A stretch of DNA of 64,000 nt, taken from NCBI RefSeq assembly GCF_003989665.1, contig NZ_RZIJ01000004.1, positions 186,001 through 250,000 on the forward strand, read 5' to 3'. A model generated the notes under the pieces. It worked only from the letters and a program-made list of their open reading frames with translations, did not search any database and was not told where the DNA came from. The translations under genes and the position numbers were made by a program. Of this stretch, positions 46,737 through 54,753 are shown piece by piece (positions within the stretch are counted from its first letter, which is position 1; each line of letters opens with the position of its first letter). Source of the DNA: Azospirillum doebereinerae. Lineage in GTDB: Bacteria > Pseudomonadota > Alphaproteobacteria > Azospirillales > Azospirillaceae.

Positions 46737-47819
46737 GTGGAGGGCGACACAGCGCAGGCCGAGACCGAGACAGCGAAACCCGCGACGCCCGGCGGTGGCG
46801 AGGCCAGGCGCAGGACCTCGGACGACGAGGCGCGCGATTCGCTGCACATCCTGCCGCTGTCCAGCATCCCGCTGGAAACCCCCGGCCTCCAGCACGCCCG
46901 CCTGATCAAGAACGTCCGGCTCCAGACCGTCGTCGAGATGTTCCACGACGCGCAGACCGGCAGCGGCCAGGTCATTCCCCGGCACATCCCGGCCTATTTC
47001 GAATCCTACAAGGAGGAGGTCGAGCGCGATCTGGTGAAGATCGAGAAGATCGCCACCGCCTCCAGCTTCGACGTCTACTCCTCGCGCATCGAGCTGCGCC
47101 GCCTGAACATCGACGTCAACAGCGTCGAGTCCCTGACCCTGTCGGACAGCAAGAAGGCGGAGTTGACCAACTACATGCGCGTCTTCACCCGCCCGCTGAT
47201 GGAATACGTCTACGGGCAGGAGGAGGTGCAGGTCGCCGACGTCAGCGACATCATCCGCATGTTCGCCACCCCCAACCGCGACGAGGCCCTGCGCAACCTG
47301 CGCATGATGGCCGACCGGCTGGACATCGGCCTGACCGAAATCCCGCAATTCCTGGAGGAATACGGGGACATCTTCCTGTCCTTGGCCTATTTCCGCAAAT
47401 GCCTGGACGAGATCGTCCCCGAGGTCCAGAAATTCGTCACCTGGATGGGCGAGATCCGCAGCTCCGCCGAGGTGAAGCGCGACTCCCGCCAGATGAAGAT
47501 GCTGGAGGACATCGCCAACGACCTGACCGACATCTCGACCTCGATCACCGGGCGGTTCGAGAGCTTCGACAACCGGTCGAAGGACTTCTGGAACGACATC
47601 AACGCCGACACCTTCCGGGCGATCCGCGAGCTGATCGCCTCGCACCACGTCACCATCGGCGGCGTGCTGTGCGGGCTGGCGGTGAAGATGAACCTGTGGA
47701 AGAGCCGCTTCCTGCGCGGCGGCGGCGGCCCCAACCGCCGCCTGGAGTTCGTTAAGTCCGAGATCCTTCCCGGCCTGTCGCACATCAAGGCGCTGGAACA
47801 ATCGGCGCGCAACGTCTGA
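46737..47819 (+). CDS. Conserved protein of unknown function, 360 residues
   Basis: Not recognised. GTG 46737 is preferred because AGGAGA lies seven bases upstream; the frame stays open further up (TTG 46713) without conservation. The first 40 residues are Glu/Thr/Ala-rich and likely disordered. The rest is predicted mainly helical and soluble, with a compact-looking core (LPLSSIPLETPGLQHARLIK, then IPRHIPAYFESYKEEVERDL, and YVYGQEEVQVADVSDIIRMF) and a late region around FESFDNRSKDFWNDINADTF. There is one moderately hydrophobic patch (VTIGGVLCGLAVKMNLW) but no clear transmembrane helix or enzyme motif. It stands alone between two terminators. Confidence 0.75.
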   Translation: MEGDTAQAETETAKPATPGGGEARRRTSDDEARDSLHILPLSSIPLETPGLQHARLIKNVRLQTVVEMFHDAQTGSGQVIPRHIPAYFESYKEEVERDLVKIEKIATASSFDVYSSRIELRRLNIDVNSVESLTLSDSKKAELTNYMRVFTRPLMEYVYGQEEVQVADVSDIIRMFATPNRDEALRNLRMMADRLDIGLTEIPQFLEEYGDIFLSLAYFRKCLDEIVPEVQKFVTWMGEIRSSAEVKRDSRQMKMLEDIANDLTDISTSITGRFESFDNRSKDFWNDINADTFRAIRELIASHHVTIGGVLCGLAVKMNLWKSRFLRGGGGPNRRLEFVKSEILPGLSHIKALEQSARNV

Positions 47820-47951
47820 AGGACCGCGCCCGCCCTGCCCCCGCCCCTGCGGCAACGCCGCGACATGAACGATTTGTCATCTTCCGTTGCCCTGTGACGG
47901 CCGCCGGACGCCCCCATATGCGCGGCAGTTTCACAGAGACGGAGGACTTCC

Positions 47952-48377
47952 ATGGGCCTGTTCGACAAGTTCAAGGGCGCCGCCCCGCTGGACATCACCC
48001 CCCGCCGCGCGCTGGCGGTGGCCCTGATCCAATGCATGGGCTCGGACGGCGAGATCGACCCGGAGGAGGTGGCGCATCTCGTCTCCGTCCTCGGCCGCAA
48101 CGCCACCCGCGACGAGTTGAACAACTGCCTGAAATTCGCCCGCGCCACGACCCCCGCCGCCTTCCTGCAGGAGGTGACGCCCCGGCTGAACCAGCCGCAA
48201 CGGCTCTGCATCCTGCTGAACATGATCGACAGCGCCATGGCCGACGGCGAGGCCGAGCCCGGCGAGCGCGACCTGATCATCCAGTACCAGCGCGCCTTCG
48301 GCTTCGACGACGCGACGATGGAGCCGTACTTCAACGCGCTGGTCGCCAAGAACGAGCGCAGCGTGCTCGACGTCTGA
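47952..48377 (+). CDS. TerB-family tellurite-resistance-like protein
   Basis: A 141-residue all-helical protein. Two acidic metal-binding-type helices, CMGSDGEIDPEEVAHL (about residues 29-44) and DSAMADGEAEPGERDLI (about 95-111), are the TerB signature. No other ter genes lie nearby, so resistance to tellurite should not be assumed; such orphans are linked to membrane or stress functions. A GAGG site precedes the ATG and a terminator follows. Confidence 0.88.
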   Translation: MGLFDKFKGAAPLDITPRRALAVALIQCMGSDGEIDPEEVAHLVSVLGRNATRDELNNCLKFARATTPAAFLQEVTPRLNQPQRLCILLNMIDSAMADGEAEPGERDLIIQYQRAFGFDDATMEPYFNALVAKNERSVLDV

Positions 48378-48401
48378 CGCCGAACGGGAGTCACGGGATC
48401 G

Positions 48402-48430
48402 CGGGCGGCTCCGGAAGGGGCCGCCCGTTT
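48402..48430 (+). terminator. Terminator after the TerB gene
   Basis: CGGGCGGC / GCCGCCCG stem with a 10-base loop followed by TTT, 24 bases after the TerB stop, and between convergent genes. Confidence 0.75.
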
Positions 48431-48460
48431 CCGTTTCGGCACGGCGCCGAAGGCGTCGGA

Positions 48461-48907
48461 TCACGGAGTCATCCGGACGTCCGTGGTCACCACGCCATCG
48501 GCGGCGACGGTCAAGGCGAACCGGTCGAAGGACGGGGGCAGGCGCGGGGCCGGGCCGGGCATGCCGAAACCATAGGGCTCGGTCGGGATGCCGACCAGAT
48601 TGGTGTCGAGCCGGCCGTTCCCGTCGCGGTCCTGGTAGACGGCGACGCCGTAGCGGCCCGGCGGCAGGCCGGTGAACACCACCGTCAGCTCCGACCCGGT
48701 CGAGGGCAGGAACTGCCCGGCCCAGGGCCGGTCGGCCTGCCGGGCGGCCTCGCTGTCGTAGAGCGCGACCATCAGCCTCCCCTGATTGGGCTTGACGTTG
48801 TGGATGGTTGCGCGAAGCTCCCCGGCGTCAACGTCGGCGGCGGCGCCCACCAGCGCCAGCAGCGTCAGCGGAACGGTCCAAAAGGCGGTCTTCAGCGGTG
48901 CGGTCAT
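48461..48907 (-). CDS. DUF2141 domain-containing periplasmic protein
   Basis: A 148-residue secreted protein with a signal peptide (about 1-28, LTLLALVGAAADVDAG). The DUF2141 beta-sandwich follows: LRATIHNVKPNQGRLMVALY, then FTGLPPGRYGVAVYQDRDGN with an Asp-rich, calcium-like turn, then PTEPYGFG. The function is unknown. It is divergent from the LytTR gene, from which it is separated by about 155 bases. Confidence 0.85.
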   Translation of the reverse strand: MTAPLKTAFWTVPLTLLALVGAAADVDAGELRATIHNVKPNQGRLMVALYDSEAARQADRPWAGQFLPSTGSELTVVFTGLPPGRYGVAVYQDRDGNGRLDTNLVGIPTEPYGFGMPGPAPRLPPSFDRFALTVAADGVVTTDVRMTP

Positions 48908-49063
48908 CGGTCGTCTCTCCCCTGGTTTTCCCATGGCGTCCATGGGCGTCGCCGGCCGGTCTCCGGGACCGCCGCATTGCGGATCGGCGTCCCCATGGGG
49001 CGCCAGCCCGCTTGCGGCAACGGACGGCTCCGCTTCGCGAAACGCGACGGAAGGCGGTTCGCG

Positions 49064-49924
49064 ATGCGTGAAGCGACCGGTCGTTTCCAGGGGCCGCCCG
49101 CCAACGGCGCCCCGAGCCGGATGCTGACCCACCGCTTCGCCGTGCTGGGCGTCACCGTCGCCGCCCTCACCATCCTGGGGCCGTTCGGGACCTTCCAGGA
49201 CATGGCGCTGCCCGCCCGGCTGGCCTATTGGGGTGGACTGATCGCCGTCGGGGCGCTGCTGTTCGATCTGGTCATGCTGGTCGCCCAGCGCGTGCTGACC
49301 GACCACGCCCGGACATGGCCGCTGATGCTCGGGGCGGCGGTGCTGACCGTCAGCCTGGTCCAGACCCTGCTGGTCGCCACGCTGGAGCACGAGCTGCGCC
49401 GGTCGAGCGTCGCCGCCTCGCTGGGGTTGGTCGAGTTGTATGGCTACGTCCTGGTCGTTACCCTGCTGGTGTCCGCCGTGCCGATCCGGCTGGAGCTGCA
49501 CGCCCGTGGATTGCTCGGGCATCCACCGCAGGCGGAGGACCCCGTGGAAGCGACACCGGTCGCGGCACCGGCACCCGTTTCCCCCGCCCCGCTCACCGCC
49601 CCTTTCCTCGACCGCATCCCGGACCGGCTCGGGCGCGAACTGCTGGCGCTGGAGATGGAGGACCATTACGTCCGCGTCCACACCACGGCGGGCAGCGATC
49701 TGGTCCTGATGCGGCTGCGCGACGCCATCGCCACGCTGAACGGGATCGACGGCTTGCAGGTCCACCGGTCCCACTGGGTCGCCGCGTCGGCGGTGACGGG
49801 GGTGGAGCGCAGGCCGGACGGCAAGCTTGTCCTGCGCTTGAGCAACGGTCTGCGTGTTCCGGTCAGCCGCAGCCACGCCGCCGCCGTGCGCGCCGCCGGC
49901 TGGGCGGAACACCGCGCCCCCTGA
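49064..49924 (+). CDS. Membrane-anchored LytTR DNA-binding protein
   Basis: A 286-residue protein with four transmembrane helices (between about residues 25 and 140) and a C-terminal LytTR domain (about 185-280). The LytTR part includes LLALEMEDHYVRVHTTAG, LVLMRLRDAIATL and GLQVHRSHWVAASAVTGVER. Membrane LytTR regulators are thought to sense a membrane or extracellular cue and bind DNA directly. The start could also be ATG 49121. The adjacent divergent DUF2141 gene is a possible target. Confidence 0.83.
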   Translation: MREATGRFQGPPANGAPSRMLTHRFAVLGVTVAALTILGPFGTFQDMALPARLAYWGGLIAVGALLFDLVMLVAQRVLTDHARTWPLMLGAAVLTVSLVQTLLVATLEHELRRSSVAASLGLVELYGYVLVVTLLVSAVPIRLELHARGLLGHPPQAEDPVEATPVAAPAPVSPAPLTAPFLDRIPDRLGRELLALEMEDHYVRVHTTAGSDLVLMRLRDAIATLNGIDGLQVHRSHWVAASAVTGVERRPDGKLVLRLSNGLRVPVSRSHAAAVRAAGWAEHRAP

Positions 49925-50225
49925 CGCAATCGATGGACTCAGGATCGATCCAACTTTAGGAATCTACTGGATCGCTCCATTGAAACTTTCGCAAAACCGA
50001 CCACCCAAAGATCATATATCTTAAATTTTATGATATTTTCTTGGACTATTGCCTTTTTCCCAAGCCATGTCCCTTTGCGACGGCCGGGGATAACTGTACG
50101 GTCCTAGAATCGTTTGCCTCAATTAACCTTGATTTAACCATGATAGGGCTATTCCAGGATCTGCGGTGCGACGGGCACGAACGGTGTCCGGTACGGCCCG
50201 CTTCGGGTGGGAGCCTGTCGACGCC
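49925..50225 (+). promoter_or_regulatory. 301-base AT-rich upstream region of the hybrid kinase gene
   Basis: From about 49960 to 50160 the sequence is far richer in A+T than its surroundings. It includes the inverted repeat ATCATA-N12-TATGAT (50011-50016 / 50029-50034) and a TTGAAA at 49980. A 62-codon frame at 50041 has no conserved features and is not called. The region probably holds the promoter of the kinase gene and binding sites for a regulator. Confidence 0.5.
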
Positions 50226-53225
50226 ATGACCCTTCTGGCACGCCTCTTCGTCCTGGTCCTCCTCGCCGTGCTGCCGGCCATCGGCATCCAGGTTCACGGC
50301 GTGCTGAAGTTCCGCGCCGAGCGCGAGGCGGAGGTCGCCGCCCAGGCCGAACGCATGCTGAGCCTCGTGGAAGGCGAACAATCCCGCATCGTCGACAGCG
50401 CCCGCCTGATGGTCACCGCCGTGACCGAGGCCTCCTTCCTGCGCAGCGGCGACACCGCGCGCTGCCAGGAGTATTTGGACCGGCTGGCCCAGCGCTCCGC
50501 CGACTACCGCACCGCCTCGGTGGCGGGCGGCGACGGCCGGGTGCTGTGCAGCGGCGATCCCTCCAGCATCGGCGTCTCCCTGGCCGGCCAGCCGCATTTC
50601 CGCCGCGCGATGGCGGAGGACCGCTTCGTCATCGGCGAATGGACGCCGGGCCGTTCCGGGGAAACCGGCGGCGAGCTGCCGATGGCGGCCCCCTTCTACG
50701 ACGACGCCGGCAAGCCCGCCGGGGTGGTCACCCTGTCGCTCGACGTGTCGTGGCTGACCGCCAACTTCGCGGCGCGCCCGCTGCCGGACAACGCCACGCT
50801 GACCGTCGCCGACCGGGCCGGCACGATCCTGGTCAAGCTGCCCGGTGGCGTCGCCCAATCCGGCGAGCGTCTTCCCGAAGCCCATCTGCGCCTGCTGCGC
50901 GGCACGGCGGACGGGGTGACCACGCTCGACGGGCTGGACGGCGTGCCGCGCGTCACCGCCTTCTCCCCCGCCGCCGTCGGGGTGCCCGACCTGTTCGTCA
51001 GCGTCGGCATCGACCAGCGCACCGCCATGGGCGCCGCCGACCGCGCCACCCGCGACGGGCTGATGATGAGTCTGGTCGGCTTCCTGGTCGCCGCCGCCGC
51101 CGCCTGGATCGGCGGCACCCTGTTCATCCGCCGCCCGGTGGACGCGCTGGTCCGCGCCGCCCGCGACTGGAGCGCCGGGGAGACGTCGGCGCGCGCCAAC
51201 CTGCCCGACCGCTCGTCGGAGATCGGCCAGCTCGGCCGCGCCTTCGACGCCATGGCCGACACGGTGGAGGCCCGCGCGGCGGCGCTGCGCCAGTCCGAAC
51301 GCCACACCCGCGCCGTGCTCGACGCGCTGCCGGCCTTCATCGGCGTGCTGACGCCCGACGGGGTGGTGGCCCAGATCAACCACGCCGCCGCCGAGGCCGC
51401 TGCCCTGCCCCTGAAGGACATCGTCGGCCGTCCCTTCGACTCGATCTGCTGGCTGTCCTTCGACGAGGACGGGCGCGCGCGGCTGCGCGCCGCCGTGGCC
51501 AGCGCGGCGGCCGGAACGGCCGACCGCTTCGACGCCGACATCCGCGTCGCCGGCGGCCGGACGCTCAGCGTCGACGTCGGGCTGACCCCGATGTTCGACC
51601 AGCAAGGCCGCGTCACCCACCTGATCGCGTCGGGCATCGACATCACCGAGCGCAAGCGCACCGAGGAGGCCCTGCGGGTCGCCGAGGAACGGTTCCGCAC
51701 CGGCCTGCGCAACTCGGGCGTGGTGGTCTTCAACCAGGACCGCGAGCTGCGCTACACTTGGGCGCACGCCGCCATGCTGGGCCGCAGCCCGGAGGCGATG
51801 CTCGGCCGCACCGACCACGACCTGTTCGAGCGCGCCGAGGACGCCGACCGCACCACCGCGCTCAAGCGCCGCGTGCTGGAGACCGGCGAGGGCGCCCGCG
51901 CCGAAATCTCCATCCGCAGCCAGGGCGAGGACCGCTTCTTCGACCTGACCGTCGATCCGCTGCGGGTCGGCGACCGGGTGGAGGGGGTGACCTGCGCCGC
52001 CGTGGACGTCACCGCCCGCAAGCAGGCCGAGGCCGACCTGAGCCGCGCGCGGGAGGAGGCCGACCGCGCCAACGAGGCCAAGTCGCGCTTCCTCGCCGCC
52101 GCCAGCCACGACCTGCGCCAGCCGGTGCAGTCGCTCTACCTGTTCGCCGCCGCTCTGGCCGACCGGCTGCAGGGCCACCCCGGCCTGCCGATGCTGGAAA
52201 GCATGCGCCAAGGGCTCGACTCGCTGAAAACCCTGCTGGACGGGCTGCTCGACATGTCGCGGCTGGAATCGGGCAAGATCGCCGTGGCCCCGACCGACGT
52301 GCGGCTGAACCAGCTGCTTGGCCGGCTGGTGGTCGAATACGGCCCGCGCGCCGCGCAGAAGGGGCTGGAGCTGCGCGCCATCCCGACCCGCGCCTGGGTC
52401 CGCACCGACCCCGCCCATCTGGAGCGCATCCTGCGCAATCTGGTGGAGAACGCCCTGCGCTACACCCAGACCGGCCGCATCCTGCTGGGCTGCCGCCGCA
52501 CCGCCGCCGGGGTCCGGGTCGAGGTGTGGGACAGCGGCGTCGGCATCCCCGCCGACCGGCTCGAGGACATCTTCGAGGAGTTCACCCAGCTGGGCGAACC
52601 CAACGAGCGCGGCCTGGGGCTGGGTCTGGCCATCGTCCAGCGGTTGTCGCGGCTGCTCGGCCACCGGGTGACGGTGCGCTCGACGGAGGGCAAGGGCTCG
52701 GTCTTCGCGGTGGAGCTGCCGCGCGTCGTGCTGGGGGGCGCGCCGCGCGCCGCCGCCCGGCCGGCCATCGCCCACCCGGCCGCCACCCGCTCGGGCGGCA
52801 CCGCCGCCGCCGCCGCGTCGCTCGCCCTGCGCTCGGTCGCCAACGACGGCGCCACCAAGGGGGTGGTGCTGGTGATCGACGACGAGGCGATCATCCTGCT
52901 GGGCCTGAAGGCGATGCTGGAGGGCTGGGGCTACGACGTGCTGACCGCCAAGTCGGGCGATCAGGCGCTGGAACGCCTGCGCGCCGACGGCCGCCGCCCG
53001 CAGATCGTGCTGGCCGACTACCAGCTCCAGCAGGGCCGCACCGGTCCGGAGGCCCTGGTCGCGGTGCAGGGGATGGTGGGCAAGGACGTGCCGGGCATCA
53101 TCCTGACCGGCGACACCGCCCCGGAACGCCTGCGCGAGGCCGAGCGCAACGGCTTCCAGATTCTGCACAAGCCGGTCTACCCGAACGACCTGCGCCGCAT
53201 GATGGCCAGCGCCGGGGCGGCGTGA
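50226..53225 (+). CDS. Hybrid sensor histidine kinase with periplasmic sensor, two PAS domains and receiver
   Basis: A 999-residue membrane kinase. TM1 is at about residues 4-24, followed by a periplasmic Cache-type sensor (about 30-270, with SADYRTASVAGGDGRVLCSG and GQPHFRRAM), TM2 at about 277-300 and HAMP (about 300-350). PAS domains lie at about 358-480 and 485-605. The kinase core has His628 in AAASHDLRQPVQSLYL, N box LVENALRYTQ and G boxes VWDSGVGIP and GLGLGLAIVQ. A C-terminal receiver domain (about 880-995) has Asp931 in IVLADYQLQ. The RQPVQSL H-box type is common in kinases of rhizosphere bacteria. No response-regulator gene is adjacent; the output partner is unknown. Confidence 0.93.
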   Translation: MTLLARLFVLVLLAVLPAIGIQVHGVLKFRAEREAEVAAQAERMLSLVEGEQSRIVDSARLMVTAVTEASFLRSGDTARCQEYLDRLAQRSADYRTASVAGGDGRVLCSGDPSSIGVSLAGQPHFRRAMAEDRFVIGEWTPGRSGETGGELPMAAPFYDDAGKPAGVVTLSLDVSWLTANFAARPLPDNATLTVADRAGTILVKLPGGVAQSGERLPEAHLRLLRGTADGVTTLDGLDGVPRVTAFSPAAVGVPDLFVSVGIDQRTAMGAADRATRDGLMMSLVGFLVAAAAAWIGGTLFIRRPVDALVRAARDWSAGETSARANLPDRSSEIGQLGRAFDAMADTVEARAAALRQSERHTRAVLDALPAFIGVLTPDGVVAQINHAAAEAAALPLKDIVGRPFDSICWLSFDEDGRARLRAAVASAAAGTADRFDADIRVAGGRTLSVDVGLTPMFDQQGRVTHLIASGIDITERKRTEEALRVAEERFRTGLRNSGVVVFNQDRELRYTWAHAAMLGRSPEAMLGRTDHDLFERAEDADRTTALKRRVLETGEGARAEISIRSQGEDRFFDLTVDPLRVGDRVEGVTCAAVDVTARKQAEADLSRAREEADRANEAKSRFLAAASHDLRQPVQSLYLFAAALADRLQGHPGLPMLESMRQGLDSLKTLLDGLLDMSRLESGKIAVAPTDVRLNQLLGRLVVEYGPRAAQKGLELRAIPTRAWVRTDPAHLERILRNLVENALRYTQTGRILLGCRRTAAGVRVEVWDSGVGIPADRLEDIFEEFTQLGEPNERGLGLGLAIVQRLSRLLGHRVTVRSTEGKGSVFAVELPRVVLGGAPRAAARPAIAHPAATRSGGTAAAAASLALRSVANDGATKGVVLVIDDEAIILLGLKAMLEGWGYDVLTAKSGDQALERLRADGRRPQIVLADYQLQQGRTGPEALVAVQGMVGKDVPGIILTGDTAPERLREAERNGFQILHKPVYPNDLRRMMASAGAA

Positions 53226-53259
53226 AGGTTTCAGGGGCGAGGGAAGCCCCTCGCCTCGC

Positions 53260-53907
53260 TCAGGCCACCACCGCCCGCGGGCGGCGCGGCGCCTTGCCGC
53301 CCTTGCACGGGCTGTAGCCGCCGGCCGTCAGCCGGCCGAAGGTGATGCCGGTCGCCTTGGCGATCTCCGACAGCCCGCCCAGCCCCAGTTCCCGCGCCGC
53401 CGCCAGCGCGATGCGGCCACAGGCCTCGGCGTCGCTGCCGGCTTGGTGATGGGTCAGCGCGATGCCCAGGAAATCGGCCAGATGGTTCAGCTTGTGCGCC
53501 GTCAGCGTCGGCCAAGCGCGGCGCGCCAGCACCACCGTGCACAGATACGAGCAGTCCGGCCAGTCCAGCCCGTAATCGGTCAGCGTGTGGCGCAGCACGC
53601 TGAGGTCGAAGGAGGCGTTGTGGGCCAGGATCAGCCGCCCCTCCATCCGCGCGCGCAGGCGCGCCCACACCGCCGGGAACTCCGGGGCATCGGCCACGTC
53701 ATCGGCGCGGATGCCGTGGATGGCCGAGTTGAAGGGGTTGAAACGCATCTCGCGCGGACGGATCAGATGCTCCTCCGTCGCCGTGACCCGGCCCTTGTCG
53801 ATCCAGGCGACGCCGATGGAGCAGGCGCTGGTGCGCAGCTCGTTGGCGGTCTCGAAATCGATGGCGACGGCCGGGCCGTCGTTCGGGTTGTCCAGGGGAA
53901 GCAGCAT
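53260..53907 (-). CDS. 3'-5' exonuclease (DEDDh family)
   Basis: A 215-residue DnaQ-like exonuclease. Exo I is AVAIDFETAN (Asp, Glu), Exo II LILAHNASFDLSVL (Asp), and Exo III HQAGSDAEACG (His..Asp). The C-terminus is basic and Pro/Arg-rich (SPCKGGKAPRRPR). It resembles stand-alone exonucleases of the DNA polymerase III epsilon type used in repair or RNA turnover. It lies 14 bases downstream of the Nudix gene and is probably cotranscribed with it. Confidence 0.9.
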   Translation of the reverse strand: MLLPLDNPNDGPAVAIDFETANELRTSACSIGVAWIDKGRVTATEEHLIRPREMRFNPFNSAIHGIRADDVADAPEFPAVWARLRARMEGRLILAHNASFDLSVLRHTLTDYGLDWPDCSYLCTVVLARRAWPTLTAHKLNHLADFLGIALTHHQAGSDAEACGRIALAAARELGLGGLSEIAKATGITFGRLTAGGYSPCKGGKAPRRPRAVVA

Positions 53908-53921
53908 CGCGGTCCGAAGGT

Positions 53922-54551
53922 CTAGGGGCGGATCAGGCGGGCGACGTCGTCGGGCAATTGCCCGCCGTCCGCCATCAGGCGCAGCTTGAAGAGGCTCGCC
54001 ACCGCCATCGAGTCGGTGATCTCGCCCCGCATCGCCATGGCGACGGCCTCGGCGAAGGGAACCCGTCGGGTGGCCAGAACCTCCGTGTCGTCGGGGCAGG
54101 CGGCGCCTTGCTCCAGCCCCCAGGCCAGGAAGGTATAGGCCACCTCGTCGGTGATGCAGTTGGACAAATGAAGGGTCATCAGCGGCATCCAGTGCCGCGC
54201 CGTCTGGCCGGTCTCCTCCAGCAGCTCGCGGGCGGCCGAGACCTGCGGATCGACACCTTTTTCTCCGCCGCCTTCCGGGATTTCCCAACTGTACTGTTCC
54301 AGCGGAAAGCGGTACTGGCCGACCAGGGTGACGTTGCCCTCGTCGTCGATGGGAATCACGCCGGTGGCGAGGCTGCGCGGACGGACCACCCCGTAGATGC
54401 CCGGAGTCCCCTTCGGCGTCAGCACCGTGTGCTCGATCACCTCGATCCAGGGGTTTTCGTATTTCATCGTGCTGGTCAGCACGGTCCAGGGATTGCCCTC
54501 GGGATTGTCCCCCGGATTGCCGGTGTCGTGCGGCACGCCAAAACCCTCCAT
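53922..54551 (-). CDS. Nudix hydrolase (ADP-ribose pyrophosphatase-like)
   Basis: A 209-residue Nudix protein of the NudF/GDP-mannose pyrophosphatase-like type. It has VTLVGQYRFPLEQYSWEIPE before the Nudix box GGGEKGVDPQVSAARELLEE plus TG, then NCITDEVAYTFLAWGLE. Typical substrates are ADP-ribose or nucleoside-diphosphate sugars; the exact one is not evident. ATG 54551 begins the conserved MEGFGVP region; an upstream in-frame extension is not supported. Confidence 0.88.
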   Translation of the reverse strand: MEGFGVPHDTGNPGDNPEGNPWTVLTSTMKYENPWIEVIEHTVLTPKGTPGIYGVVRPRSLATGVIPIDDEGNVTLVGQYRFPLEQYSWEIPEGGGEKGVDPQVSAARELLEETGQTARHWMPLMTLHLSNCITDEVAYTFLAWGLEQGAACPDDTEVLATRRVPFAEAVAMAMRGEITDSMAVASLFKLRLMADGGQLPDDVARLIRP

Positions 54552-54641
54552 CGATTGCGTTCGAACTATAGGCAGGCCCGGCCAGCGCCGCAACGGCCAC
54601 GCCAGGAAGAAACTTCATAAAATTTTTGCAGAATTGATCTC

Positions 54642-54678
54642 AACCAATAGAAAAGAGTTAAATATTGGTTTCTTGACA
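54642..54678 (+). promoter_or_regulatory. AT-rich promoter region with 8-bp inverted repeat before the methyltransferase gene
   Basis: AACCAATA (54642-54649) and TATTGGTT (54663-54670) form a perfect 8-bp inverted repeat with a 13-base spacer. It sits directly before a consensus -35 TTGACA (54673-54678). The best -10 (TATATT, 54701-54706) is 22 bases further on, so the spacing is unusual. It could be an operator for an unidentified regulator. Confidence 0.45.
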
Positions 54679-54753
54679 GAAAAGAACTCTCCTCTTACTT
54701 CTATATTGCACGATAGAAAGTGGGGACGGCCCCAAGAATGCGGTTTGGCTAAA

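Noticed and set aside
50041..50229. Short 62-codon frame in the AT-rich region before the hybrid kinase
   Set aside because: No ribosome-binding site of note, no conserved pattern, and it ends inside the kinase start region.
50207..53317. A second plus-strand frame of about 1036 codons overlapping the hybrid kinase, and a minus-strand frame of similar length
   Set aside because: The kinase frame contains ordered HisKA, HATPase and receiver motifs; the others are Arg/Pro-rich shadows.
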